This document shows, in pieces, positions 7,471 through 15,514 of a stretch of DNA of 30,437 bases. The position numbers and the translations under genes are program-made. This DNA is from an uncultured bacterium (lineage in GTDB: Bacteria; Actinomycetota; Coriobacteriia; Coriobacteriales; Coriobacteriaceae): NCBI GenBank assembly GCA_905215525.1, contig CAJMQJ010000013.1, forward strand, positions 1 through 30,437, read 5' to 3'. The number at the start of each line of letters is the position of its first letter. The stretch's first letter is position 1. Under the pieces are notes generated by a model. The model was not told the origin of the DNA. It saw nothing but the letters and a program-made list of their open reading frames with translations, and searched no databases.

Positions 7471-8382
7471 CTACGAACGCGCCGCGACCAGCAGCTCTGC
7501 CGTCGCCGCCCAACCGTCGACAATTTTGCCGCGCGTAACGAAAGCGTTCTCGCAAGCAGCCAGGAACTCGGGCGCGCCGGCGCTCGTCAGGCCATTCTCG
7601 ACCAGGCAGAACGTGCCCACGTGATCGGCCATGTAGAAGTCGGACTCGGAATCGCCGAGCGCGAGCGTCTCCTCGCGCTCGATCCCCAGGTGCTCGCAGA
7701 AGTGCGCAATGGCGACGCCCTTGTTGAGGCCCGCGGGGTTGATGTTGAATGCGCGACCGTCCTCGACGCGATCGAGCTCGAGCGTCGTCGGCTTGGACAG
7801 GTGAGTCAGATGGCCGTTGCAAGCCCAGATCAGACCGCAGCCGGCCTCGTCCAGGATGGCCTGGACCTCATTGTCGGGCACATCGCCGCGCATGCCGACG
7901 GTGACCTCGCGGTACTTGTAGCCGGTCGACATGTCGTTGTGATACTCGATCTTGTGCGGCCAGCGGGCAAGGATCTTCTCGCACACGCCGGTCTGCTCGA
8001 TCACCTGGTGCGGAGTAAGGCCGCAGACGGGGTCGTAAGGCATGTCGCCGGTCAGATACTCCCAATCGTTGGCCTTGAGGTCGTACATAACCAGGCCGCC
8101 CATCTCACCAATGTAGGAGTTGAGGCCGAGCACGCGCGCGTCCTCGTGGATCATGGTACGGTTGCGGCCCGAGGTGGGAACCACCTGAATGCCAGCACGA
8201 GCGAGCGCCACGACGGCCTCGACGAGTTTGGTCGAGGGGTTGCCGTCGTTGTCGCGCAGCACGCACGAGCCGGGTGCGAGCATCGTGGCATCCAGGTCGG
8301 TAAAGACGTACTTGACCTTGGCCAAGCGCTCGCGCATCTCGCCCGAAAGCTCGGCAACGGTCGGCAGGGTGTTGTGGGACAT
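7471..8382 (-). CDS. HAD-superfamily (Cof/type IIB-like) phosphatase
   Basis: A 303-aa hydrolase of the haloacid dehalogenase superfamily. Motif I is DLDAT (about 29-33, nucleophile and acid/base aspartates) and motif IV is GDSESD (about 237). The large insert between them fits the type II cap of Cof-like sugar phosphatases. The substrate cannot be told from sequence. I start at 8382 (MSHNTLPTVAEL) because CGGAG precedes it; a frame-extending ATG 14 codons upstream has no ribosome site. It lies between murE and murI, so a role in cell-wall or sugar-phosphate metabolism is possible but unproven. Confidence 0.82.
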   Translation of the reverse strand: MSHNTLPTVAELSGEMRERLAKVKYVFTDLDATMLAPGSCVLRDNDGNPSTKLVEAVVALARAGIQVVPTSGRNRTMIHEDARVLGLNSYIGEMGGLVMYDLKANDWEYLTGDMPYDPVCGLTPHQVIEQTGVCEKILARWPHKIEYHNDMSTGYKYREVTVGMRGDVPDNEVQAILDEAGCGLIWACNGHLTHLSKPTTLELDRVEDGRAFNINPAGLNKGVAIAHFCEHLGIEREETLALGDSESDFYMADHVGTFCLVENGLTSAGAPEFLAACENAFVTRGKIVDGWAATAELLVAARS

Positions 8383-8489
8383 GGTTACTCCGTTTACGTA
8401 GAAGGGTTTGGACTTGGACGGCATGTTTTGATTGAGGGAACACGCTTATGGCGACAGCGCACTCAGGACGCCGCCGCCATCATGGTTCA

Positions 8490-10052
8490 TTAGTCAAACT
8501 GGGTAACATCGATCAGGCGATTGGCCAGCGAAAGGTCGCTCTCGATGGGCACGAACTCGTCGCCCACGTGCATGAGCTCCTCGTCACCCTTTGCCAGCAG
8601 CAAGACAATGGTGGGAGCATCGGGGTTGACGTACTCCTCGCGCGCCGCCTTGAACGCCGCATGCACAGCGGCTTCGCGGTCGAGGATGATCTTGTTCGGC
8701 GTATCGTCGGGAACATGCTCGGCAAGCTCGCGACAGACCTTCATCGGGTCCTCGTGAGCTGGATCCTCGTTCGTAAAGATCATCAGGTCGGAATACGGTG
8801 CGGCCTCGCGCGGCAATTGCTCGCGGCGCTCCTGCGCCTTGCCGCCGGCGGCGCCAAACACTGCAATGACTGGGCTAGCGGGAAACGCGCGCTTGACCGA
8901 CGAGAAAAGCGAACGGAACGAAAGCTGGTTGTGCGCGTAGTCGACGACACAAATCACGCGGCCGTCCTTCGACTCCACGACCTCCATACGGCCCGGCACA
9001 CGCAGTTTGGAGAGGCCATTCTTGATGGCATCGATACCGATGCCGATCTCGCGCGCAGCGGCGATAGCGACCAGCGCGTTCTCCACGTTAAAGTCTCCCG
9101 CGATACCCAGCAGGACCTTCTCCCCCGCCTCGGACTCGTCGGCACACAGGCCATGCAGGTTAAACTCGATGTTAAAGCCGACCATGCGCACATCGCTCGC
9201 CCACAGGCTTGCCTCGGGATGCTCGACGCCAACGGTCACCAAGCGCTCGGCCGTCGACGCTGCCTCCAACACACGGTCAACCTCTTCGGTGCCCAGATTC
9301 ACCACGGCGGTCTTTGCCTGGTCAAAGATCCTGAGTTTGCTCTCAAAATAATCCTCAAACGTGGGGTGTTCGATCGGCGAGATGTGGTCACGGCCGATGT
9401 TGAGGAAGCACGCCACGTCAAACGGCAGATTCTCGACGCGTTGGTACTTGAGCGCCTGGCTCGAGACCTCCATGACCATGGACTGGCGACCTGACGTGCG
9501 GCAGTTGGCGATATGGCGCCAGACCTCTGGGGCCTCGGGCGTAGTATTGGTGCTCTCGTAGCACTCGATGCCATCGTCGGTACTCACCGAGCCGATCATG
9601 CCGCAGGACTCGCCCGCCGCCTTGATAATCGACTGGAGCATAAAAGCGGCCGTGGTCTTTCCCTTGGTACCGGTGATGCCCACGATCTTGACGTCGTGGT
9701 CGGGACGGTCGTAGACCTCCGGCGGCAACAGGGCCATGGCCGTGCGAACGCTATCAACAACCAGCATCGCAGCACCGCTCTCCTGCGCCAGCGGCTCCAG
9801 AGACTCGACCAGCGACTCCTCGCACACAAATGCGACGGCGCCCGCATCGAGCGCCATGCTCAAAAACGCGGGCTTAAAGGCAGCACCTTTGCAAAAGAAC
9901 ACGTCACCTGCCGAGACCGCGCGCGAATCAAACGAGCAGCCGGTCACGGCACGCTCGTCAACCTGCTCTGATGCGCGCAGCTCACCGCACATATCGAGAA
10001 GCTTGGCAAGCGTATCGACCGTGGTCACGGTCGCGGAATCCGAATGGTGCAT
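8490..10052 (-). CDS. murE: UDP-MurNAc-tripeptide synthetase (MurE), apparently non-DAP type
   Basis: Mur ligase adding the third residue of the peptidoglycan stem peptide. In this 520-aa protein the N-terminal domain carries CSFDSRAVSAGDVFF (about 39-53), the ATP P-loop is GITGTKGKTT (125-134), and MEVSSQAL and NIGRDH mark the central domain. The amino-acid specificity segment reads NEDPAHEDP (about 428-436). Meso-DAP enzymes have DNPR here, whereas L-lysine enzymes have a D-x-P-A-x-x-D-P form, so a lysine or ornithine substrate is likely. The start has a GAAAGG ribosome site. asnB lies just upstream, beyond a strong terminator. Confidence 0.93.
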   Translation of the reverse strand: MHHSDSATVTTVDTLAKLLDMCGELRASEQVDERAVTGCSFDSRAVSAGDVFFCKGAAFKPAFLSMALDAGAVAFVCEESLVESLEPLAQESGAAMLVVDSVRTAMALLPPEVYDRPDHDVKIVGITGTKGKTTAAFMLQSIIKAAGESCGMIGSVSTDDGIECYESTNTTPEAPEVWRHIANCRTSGRQSMVMEVSSQALKYQRVENLPFDVACFLNIGRDHISPIEHPTFEDYFESKLRIFDQAKTAVVNLGTEEVDRVLEAASTAERLVTVGVEHPEASLWASDVRMVGFNIEFNLHGLCADESEAGEKVLLGIAGDFNVENALVAIAAAREIGIGIDAIKNGLSKLRVPGRMEVVESKDGRVICVVDYAHNQLSFRSLFSSVKRAFPASPVIAVFGAAGGKAQERREQLPREAAPYSDLMIFTNEDPAHEDPMKVCRELAEHVPDDTPNKIILDREAAVHAAFKAAREEYVNPDAPTIVLLLAKGDEELMHVGDEFVPIESDLSLANRLIDVTQFD

Positions 10053-10116
10053 CTTTCACCTTTCTCAGCCATTTGGCAGGGACGGTTTTATAGTAACTGA
10101 AACGCACCCACGCAAA

Positions 10117-10138
10117 AACGGCTCCCGGAGGAGCCGTT
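10117..10138 (-). terminator. Intrinsic terminator of asnB
   Basis: Stem AACGGCTCC / GGAGCCGTT with a 4-nt loop, followed on the minus strand by TTTTTG. It isolates asnB from murE. Confidence 0.85.
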
Positions 10139-10163
10139 ACGCGCAGGCGTTCGTAAGCCGAGG

Positions 10164-12044
10164 CTAGGCAGCCTGAACAGCGGGCTGGTCCTCGTCGATA
10201 AAGAAGCGCTTGTACCACACCAGGAACACGAGCGGCGTATAGATCTTGCGCTGGAAATCGCCCTTGCCCGCAAAGTGCAGATCGAGCAGGTGCATGAGCT
10301 CGTCGGTATCGAAGAACTCGCTTGCCCACGGCGCGGTGAAGTACTCCTTGACATAGTCGTACCACTTTTGCTCGCGCAGCCAGTAGACAATCGGCACCGG
10401 GAAGCCCACCTTGGGACGGGTGGCCCACTCATCGGGCAGCGACTTGTTGGCAGCGTGGCGGAGTACCTGTTTGTTGCCGTTCTCGTTGATGCGGTAGCGG
10501 TCGGGAATGTGCTCGGCGAACTCCATGACTTTGCGGTCCAGGAAGGGCACGCGCAGCTCCAGCGAGTGCGCCATGCACATCTTGTCGGCCTTGAGCAGAA
10601 TGTCGCCCGGGAGCCACATGTTCATGTCCAGGTACTGCTTCTTGACCAGCTCGGGCTGACCCTTCACGCGCGCATAGATGGGAGCGGCAAGCTCGAAGGC
10701 GCCATCGCCGGTGTTGTACTCGGGCTTGAGCACGTCGTCGACCTCGCGCTCCGGCCATACCAGAGCCTGTCCCAGGAACGACTTCTCGGGGATCTCGGCA
10801 CCCTTGACCAGGAAGTTATGTCCCTTGAAGTACGGCATATGCAGCGCCAGGTTACCGAGCGCGCGACGGATGGGCAGCGGCACCATCTTTTTGTACTTGC
10901 GGACTGGGACCGTGTCCTCGTAGTAGGCGTAGCCGCCAAAGAGCTCGTCGGCGCCTTCGCCCGAAAGCACGACGGTGACGTCCTTGCGGGCCATCTCGGC
11001 CAAGAACCACAGCGGCACGGAAGACAGGTTGGACTGCGGCTCGTCCATGTGATACTGGATGTCCTCGAGCGCACCGAAGAACTCGTCGGCGGTAATCATC
11101 TTGCGAACGTTTTCGACGCCGAGCTTATCGGAAAGCTCCTTGGCGTAGTTAGTCTCGTTGAAATTCTTGTAATCGAAGCCCACCGAGAAGGTCTTGTCGG
11201 GCATGAGGCAAGCGGCGATGTAGCTGGAGTCGACGCCGCCGGAGAGGAACGACGCGACCTTGACGTCGGCGATGCGATGGGCCTCGACGCTCTCGTGCAC
11301 GACCTCGTCCAGCTCGTCGACGTACTCCTCGAACGGCTTCTCGACGGCAGAGTAATCGCAATCCCAGTAGCGCTCGATGTTCATCTTGCCGGTCGGGATG
11401 TCTACGGTAAAGTAATGCGCCGGCGGCAGCTTGTAGACCCCCTCGAAGAAGGTCTCCTCGGTTGCCGAATACTGCAGCGTCATGTACGGACGCAGGGCCT
11501 TTTTGTTGACCGCCTTGTGGAAGTGCGGGTAGTCTAGGAAGCTCTTGATCTCGGAACCAAAGAGCACGCCCGGAGCGCCGTCGCCCGCATCGGCCATGGG
11601 ATAGTAGTAGAGCGGCTTGATGCCAAAGATATCACGGGCGCCAAAAAGCTTGTTCTTCTTCTTGTCCCAGATGACGAAGGCGTACATACCGCGCAAGCGA
11701 TCGAGTACTGCCTCGCCCCACTCCTCGTAGCCGTGCAGAAGGCTCTCGGTGTCGGCGCCGCAGTGGAACTTGTAGCCCTTGGCCTCGAGCTCGGAACGGA
11801 GTTCTTGGAAGTTGTAGATCTCGCCGTTGAAGACAATGACGACGCTACCGTCCTCGTTGGCCATAGGTTGGGCGCCAGCCTCGGTCAGGTCGAGGATCGA
11901 CAAGCGGCGGAAGCCGAGGGCAACGCGGCCGTCGATAAACTGACCGCCCATGTCGGGACCACGATGGACGATGCGGTCCATCATCTTGGTGAGCACCTCG
12001 GATTGGTTATCCGTCCCACCGACAAAACCGACAAAACCGCACAT
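10164..12044 (-). CDS. asnB: Asparagine synthase (glutamine-hydrolysing)
   Basis: Converts aspartate to asparagine using glutamine-derived ammonia and ATP. The 626-aa protein begins MCGFVG, exposing Cys2 as the glutaminase nucleophile after Met removal; HRGPD and NGEIYN complete the class II amidotransferase domain (about 1-210). The synthetase domain has the PP-loop SGGVDSS (about 265) and the conserved SGEGADELFGGY. The ribosome site is AGGGG about 8 nt before the ATG. It appears monocistronic: a terminator follows and tRNA-Val diverges upstream. A TATACT at 12096-12101 may be its -10, but no good -35 is visible. Amidation of an acidic peptidoglycan residue by an AsnB-like enzyme is an alternative role in some bacteria; length and motifs here fit the biosynthetic enzyme. 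Confidence 0.92.
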   Translation of the reverse strand: MCGFVGFVGGTDNQSEVLTKMMDRIVHRGPDMGGQFIDGRVALGFRRLSILDLTEAGAQPMANEDGSVVIVFNGEIYNFQELRSELEAKGYKFHCGADTESLLHGYEEWGEAVLDRLRGMYAFVIWDKKKNKLFGARDIFGIKPLYYYPMADAGDGAPGVLFGSEIKSFLDYPHFHKAVNKKALRPYMTLQYSATEETFFEGVYKLPPAHYFTVDIPTGKMNIERYWDCDYSAVEKPFEEYVDELDEVVHESVEAHRIADVKVASFLSGGVDSSYIAACLMPDKTFSVGFDYKNFNETNYAKELSDKLGVENVRKMITADEFFGALEDIQYHMDEPQSNLSSVPLWFLAEMARKDVTVVLSGEGADELFGGYAYYEDTVPVRKYKKMVPLPIRRALGNLALHMPYFKGHNFLVKGAEIPEKSFLGQALVWPEREVDDVLKPEYNTGDGAFELAAPIYARVKGQPELVKKQYLDMNMWLPGDILLKADKMCMAHSLELRVPFLDRKVMEFAEHIPDRYRINENGNKQVLRHAANKSLPDEWATRPKVGFPVPIVYWLREQKWYDYVKEYFTAPWASEFFDTDELMHLLDLHFAGKGDFQRKIYTPLVFLVWYKRFFIDEDQPAVQAA

Positions 12045-12213
12045 ATACTATCCCCTCTGCTGTTGCTGGGCATCAAATCGAATCAGTAGCTTTTGAGTAT
12101 ACCCGAGGGCGTAAAGAGGGGCGGAATGTTCAGGCAATCTCAACTGAATCAGCTCCGCGCCGACACGCGCCGGTTACCTTTAATGGATATGAGATGAATG
12201 AGGCGATTGTTTT

Positions 12214-12221
12214 GCTATACT
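12214..12221 (+). promoter_or_regulatory. Extended -10 promoter of tRNA-Val
   Basis: TGCTATACT-type extended -10 element (TGn + TATACT at 12216-12221) ends 10 nt before the first base of tRNA-Val. There is no convincing -35, which an extended -10 can compensate for. Confidence 0.55.
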
Positions 12222-12231
12222 CTCTCCGCAC

Positions 12232-12307
12232 GGGCGATTGGCGCAACGGTTAGCGCAGGTGCTTTACACGCACAAGGCTGGGGGTTCGAATCCCTCATCG
12301 CCCACCA
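12232..12307 (+). tRNA. tRNA-Val (anticodon TAC)
   Basis: A 76-nt plus-strand cloverleaf: acceptor GGGCGAT / ATCGCCC, D arm GCGC...GCGC, anticodon loop TTTACAC (anticodon TAC, reading GTA/GTG), T loop TTCGAAT, discriminator A and encoded CCA. It is the only plus-strand gene for many kilobases and is followed at once by a terminator and the 184-bp repeat array, whose full units repeat its last 18 bases. Confidence 0.97.
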
Positions 12308-12491
12308 TTGAATTGGAAACGGTCCTCGCAAGGGGACCGTTTTTGTTTGGGCCCAGCGCATGGGATTCGAACCCGACAGGGTGCGAAGCTGAGGAAACGC
12401 GAAGCGTTTTCCAGCGCAGCACGCGAGGGCCGCAGGCCCGAAGCGAAAGCGGGCGGCGTCAGCCGCACGCGACATCCCTCATCGCCCACCA
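12308..12491 (+). repeat. 184-bp tRNA-associated tandem repeat, unit 1
   Basis: Runs from just after the tRNA-Val CCA to the next copy of the tRNA 3' end. Order inside: an intrinsic terminator (12317-12345), GGGCCCA, a T-arm-like sequence on the opposite strand (GGGATTCGAACCCG), a hairpin (GGAAACGC / GCGTTTTCC), a unit-specific hairpin, a GCGGC...GCCGC hairpin, and finally ATCCCTCATCGCCCACCA (12474-12491), identical to the tRNA 3' end. It is non-coding; open frames across it are shadows. Confidence 0.9.
12317..12345 (+). terminator. Terminator of tRNA-Val, in repeat unit 1
   Basis: Stem AAACGGTCC / GGACCGTTT with an 8-nt loop and a TTTTTG tail. Its sequence differs from the terminators of units 2 and 3. 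Confidence 0.85.
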
Positions 12492-12675
12492 CTGATTTGA
12501 TAGGCTCCCAGCTATGGGGGCCTTTCTTTTTTGGGCCCATCGCGGGGGATTCGAACCCGCAAGGGTGCGGAGCTGAGGAAACGCGAAGCGTTTTCCAGCG
12601 CAGCACGCGAGAAGCGGAGCGACGAAGCGAGAGCGGGCGGCGTCAGCCGCACGCGACATCCCTCATCGCCCACCA
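12492..12675 (+). repeat. 184-bp tRNA-associated tandem repeat, unit 2
   Basis: Exactly the same length and order as unit 1. It is near-identical from GGGCCCA to the CCA end, except for a roughly 25-bp variable stretch at about 12610-12635 and a replaced terminator. It ends with the third copy of the tRNA-Val 3' 18-mer (12658-12675). Confidence 0.9.
12502..12532 (+). terminator. Terminator in repeat unit 2
   Basis: Stem AGGCTCCCA / TGGGGGCCT (one G-T pair), 4-nt loop, followed by TTCTTTTTT. Any transcript passing the first terminator would meet this one 184 bp later. Confidence 0.8.
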
Positions 12676-12752
12676 CTGATTTGATAGGCTCCCAGCAATG
12701 GGAGCCTTTCTTTTTTGGGCCCATTTCATGGGATTCGAACCCGCCAGCACGA
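12676..12752 (+). repeat. Truncated third copy of the 184-bp repeat
   Basis: Matches the first 77 bases of unit 2, including the terminator, GGGCCCA and the reverse T-arm sequence. Similarity then stops abruptly near 12752, where AT-rich sequence begins. Confidence 0.85.
12686..12716 (+). terminator. Terminator in partial repeat unit 3
   Basis: Perfect stem AGGCTCCCA / TGGGAGCCT with a GCAA tetraloop and a TTCTTTTTT tail, 184 bp after the matching terminator in unit 2. Confidence 0.82.
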
Positions 12753-13100
12753 CTGTCACAAAGGCCGTGGCCAGAAAATGGCAAAAATGAGTACTGCCAC
12801 CTTGCTTACAACATATCAAAAGATAGTATTTGCTTAAGTTACGAAACATATGTCCATTATAAGGACTAGCAATTGGATCAAAATCGTGCATTCATCGCCA
12901 TTTCGACTTGCCATCTGGTCTTATTAGTCCAAAATTGCTGCGACCAAATCGGTAACAGTACTCATATTTAATGTTATTTGACCAGCAGGTCTCCCCGCCT
13001 TAGCAAATCTAAGGCAAAACGGGCTCCAGACCGCTGAATCATGCCACATAGGGCACGTCCGCAGTCCGGAACCCGGTCAAAGTTAAGTTATTTCGCTGTG
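12753..13100. other. AT-rich non-coding island with inverted repeats
   Basis: About 350 bp with no supportable gene and clearly lower GC than its surroundings. A 15-bp inverted repeat (ATGAGTACTG followed by YYACC; 13 of 15 matching) lies at 12787-12801 and 12951-12965, enclosing 149 bp. A small hairpin (GCCTTAG / CTAAGGC) lies at 12998-13016, downstream of argD, without a T-tract. A remnant of a small mobile element is possible but unproven. Confidence 0.5.
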
Positions 13101-14384
13101 TTAGGCCAAAACGTCCGACAGGATCTCGATCAGACTGTCCACGTCGGCTTCCTCGCAGACGAGCGGCGGCAAGAAACGCAGCGTATGGGCACCCGTAGCG
13201 TTAATCACGGCACCAGCCCCCAATGCACGGGCCACAACGTCGTGTGCATCACCCACAGTATCGTCCAGATCGCAGCCGAGCATCAAGCCGCGGCCACGCA
13301 CCTCGGTCACGTTCGGCAGCTTGGCGAGCTTTGCCTCCATATAGGCGCCTACCTTGGCAACATGGTCGGCATAATCGCCGTGCACGAGCGCGGAGAGCGT
13401 CGCGGCACACGCCGCGATGGCCAAGCAGCTACCGCCAAAGGTCGAGCCGTGGTCGCCCGGCTTAAACACGTCGGCAATCTCCTTCTTTGCCACGACGGCA
13501 CCCATGGGCACGCCATCAGCAATGCCCTTGGCAAGGCTCATGATGTCGGGTTCCACGCCATAGGTTTGGAATGCAAACGGCTTGCCGGAGCGGAAGATGC
13601 CGCACTGGACCTCGTCGGCGATAAGCACGGCGCCCACTTCGTGTGCCAGGTCGCGCGCTGCCGCCATAAACTCCTCGGTCATGGGGTGCACGCCGCTCTC
13701 ACCCTGGATCGGCTCGAGCATCACGGCACAAATTTCGCTCCCCAGCTGCTTAAAGATCGCACGCAGTTCATCGATATCGTTGGGCGTGCAGGCCACAAAG
13801 CCACCCGGCAGCGGGCGGAAACTATCCTGCAGCCAATCCTGCATGGTGGCGGCAATGGTCTCGAGCGTACGGCCGTGGAAGCCGCCGCGCATGCACACGA
13901 TAGTGTTGCCGCCGTTACCGGCACGTTTGGCGTACAGGCGCGCGAGCTTCATCGAGCCCTCGTTGGCCTCAGCGCCGGAGTTGGCAAAGAAGGTCTCCCA
14001 AACCTGCTCATCCGCAGCCGGGGCACCAAGAGCAGCTGCCGTGGTCTCATCGCCGGCGGCAATGGCATCGGCAAGCACGCGCGCACCATCTACGTCGTCG
14101 TTAGCAAGCTTGGACAGCAGCGCCGCGACCTGTCCGCGCTGCTCAATGTAGAAGTAATTGGAGACATGCATGAGCTTTTTGGTCTGTGCCTCGAGCGCCG
14201 AGAGCACGGCCGGGTCACCATGACCTAGGCTGCACACGCCGATGCCGGCAAGAAAGTCGAGGTACTCACGGCCATCGTCGCCGGTGAGCTTCATGCCGTG
14301 ACCCTCGACAAACTCGACCGGAGAGCGGCCAAAGGTATGCATAACGTAATTGGATTCAAGCGATTGCTGAGCTGCAAGTGACAT
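13101..14384 (-). CDS. argD: Acetylornithine aminotransferase
   Basis: PLP enzyme that transaminates N-acetylglutamate semialdehyde to N-acetylornithine. The 427-aa protein has FANSGAEANE (133-142), GGFHGRT (167-173), the ADEVQCG motif (256-262) and the PLP lysine in SLAKG (Lys286). It is longer than the usual 390-400 because of an Ala-rich insertion at about 94-127, between the N-terminal segment and the SGAEA motif. The start has an AAAGG ribosome site. It is last in the argC-argJ-argB-argD series, 68 nt after argB. Related class III aminotransferases (GABA, ornithine) are alternatives, but the context decides. Confidence 0.94.
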   Translation of the reverse strand: MSLAAQQSLESNYVMHTFGRSPVEFVEGHGMKLTGDDGREYLDFLAGIGVCSLGHGDPAVLSALEAQTKKLMHVSNYFYIEQRGQVAALLSKLANDDVDGARVLADAIAAGDETTAAALGAPAADEQVWETFFANSGAEANEGSMKLARLYAKRAGNGGNTIVCMRGGFHGRTLETIAATMQDWLQDSFRPLPGGFVACTPNDIDELRAIFKQLGSEICAVMLEPIQGESGVHPMTEEFMAAARDLAHEVGAVLIADEVQCGIFRSGKPFAFQTYGVEPDIMSLAKGIADGVPMGAVVAKKEIADVFKPGDHGSTFGGSCLAIAACAATLSALVHGDYADHVAKVGAYMEAKLAKLPNVTEVRGRGLMLGCDLDDTVGDAHDVVARALGAGAVINATGAHTLRFLPPLVCEEADVDSLIEILSDVLA

Positions 14385-14452
14385 GGAATGCCTTTCGTTG
14401 AGCGCCGGACGGCGCAGGCCTATGGGTGCAGGAATTGGGCGGCTGCGGTCAG

Positions 14453-15433
14453 CTAGACCGTCTGGAGCTTCTCGACCTCGTCGAGGTTCTCGGCCAGACG
14501 CGCCGCAAAGGTCGAAAGCGGATGCGGATGCGTATCGAACTCGTAGGCCGTCTCGGTGGAATGGATCACGGTGCCGACGCCGGCGTCGGTCAGCAGCTCC
14601 AGCAGCAGCGAATGCGGCGTGGTACCGTTGATGATGTGAGCGCGAAATACGCCTCCGGCAAGCGCATCGACGGCAGCACGCAGCTTGGGAATCATGCCTT
14701 TATCGACCTCGCCGCCGTAGAGCATCTCGTTAACCTCGTCGAGCGTCAGGTTGGAAATGAGCGAATCCTTGTCGCTAAAGTCCTTGTACAGGCCGTCGAC
14801 ATCGGTCAAAAAGATCACCTTATGCGCATGGAGCGCCGCCGCAACGGCACCGGCGGCGGTATCGGCGTTGATGTTGAAGAAACCGCCGTCCTCCCCCGCC
14901 GCGACGGTAGCGATGACGGGGATGTACTCGCTATCGAGTAAGCGCTCGATATAGTCGGTGTTAACGTGCGTCACTTTGCCCACTCGACCGAGCTCGGGGT
15001 CGAGCGGCTCGGCGATGAGCGTGCCGGCATCGCTGCCCGACACGCCCACGGCCAGGTTGCCGTGGTGGTTGATGGCAGCAACCAGCTCCTGGTTGACCTT
15101 GCCGCCCAGTACCTCGCGCACGATATCCATGGTCGCCGGCGTGGTCACGCGCTGGCCGTTCTTAAACTCGACGGGAATATCGTAATGGCTCAGCGCCTCG
15201 TTGATAGCCTTGCCGCCACCATGCACGATGACGGGACGCATACCGATGATCTTGAGCAGGACGATGTCGCTCATCACGTCGCGGCGCAGCTGCTCGTCGA
15301 CCATGGCGGCTCCGCCATATTTGATAACAACCGTCTTGCCGGTCAGGTTCTTAATCCACGGCAGCGCTTCGAACAGCAGCTGCGCGGTTGCTTCGTTGGA
15401 TTCGCTCGAACGACAATCGCGTGCGAATTTCAT
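14453..15433 (-). CDS. argB: Acetylglutamate kinase
   Basis: Phosphorylates N-acetylglutamate, the usual point of feedback control by arginine. The protein is 326 aa from the chosen ATG. VVIKYGGAAM, VIVHGGGKAIN and the later NINADTAAGAVA are family signatures. The N-terminal helix ending LLFEALPWIKNLTGKTVVIKYGG resembles that of arginine-inhibited hexameric kinases, so feedback inhibition is likely (inference). A longer frame begins with a TTG at 15493 without a ribosome site; I prefer the ATG at 15433, although its upstream GACGGGG is also weak. Confidence 0.94.
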   Translation of the reverse strand: MKFARDCRSSESNEATAQLLFEALPWIKNLTGKTVVIKYGGAAMVDEQLRRDVMSDIVLLKIIGMRPVIVHGGGKAINEALSHYDIPVEFKNGQRVTTPATMDIVREVLGGKVNQELVAAINHHGNLAVGVSGSDAGTLIAEPLDPELGRVGKVTHVNTDYIERLLDSEYIPVIATVAAGEDGGFFNINADTAAGAVAAALHAHKVIFLTDVDGLYKDFSDKDSLISNLTLDEVNEMLYGGEVDKGMIPKLRAAVDALAGGVFRAHIINGTTPHSLLLELLTDAGVGTVIHSTETAYEFDTHPHPLSTFAARLAENLDEVEKLQTV

Positions 15434-15514
15434 AGTCTGCCCCGTCTTTCGTATCGTTATCGCGCCGTGCTCCGCTGTCCGCAATCGCGGCAAGATGCGC
15501 AGCGTGCCTGGAAT

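Noticed and set aside
12290..12675. Integrated element with attL/attR at the tRNA-Val 3' end
   Set aside because: The 18-bp copies resemble attachment sites, but the intervening 184 bp carries no integrase or any gene and is itself tandemly repeated, so a simple integrated element does not fit; kept only as one possible origin of the array.
12308..12752. CRISPR array
   Set aside because: The repeats are 184 bp with no short repeat-spacer pattern and end in tRNA sequence.
12215..12891. Several short open frames on both strands over tRNA-Val and its repeats (reading like RDSNPQP or SSAAREGRRPEAK)
   Set aside because: They translate tRNA and repeat sequence; such proteins are well-known annotation artefacts and lack ribosome sites.
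15434..15493. Longer argB from a TTG start
   Set aside because: No ribosome site and the added residues do not resemble acetylglutamate kinase; the ATG at 15433 gives a normal length.
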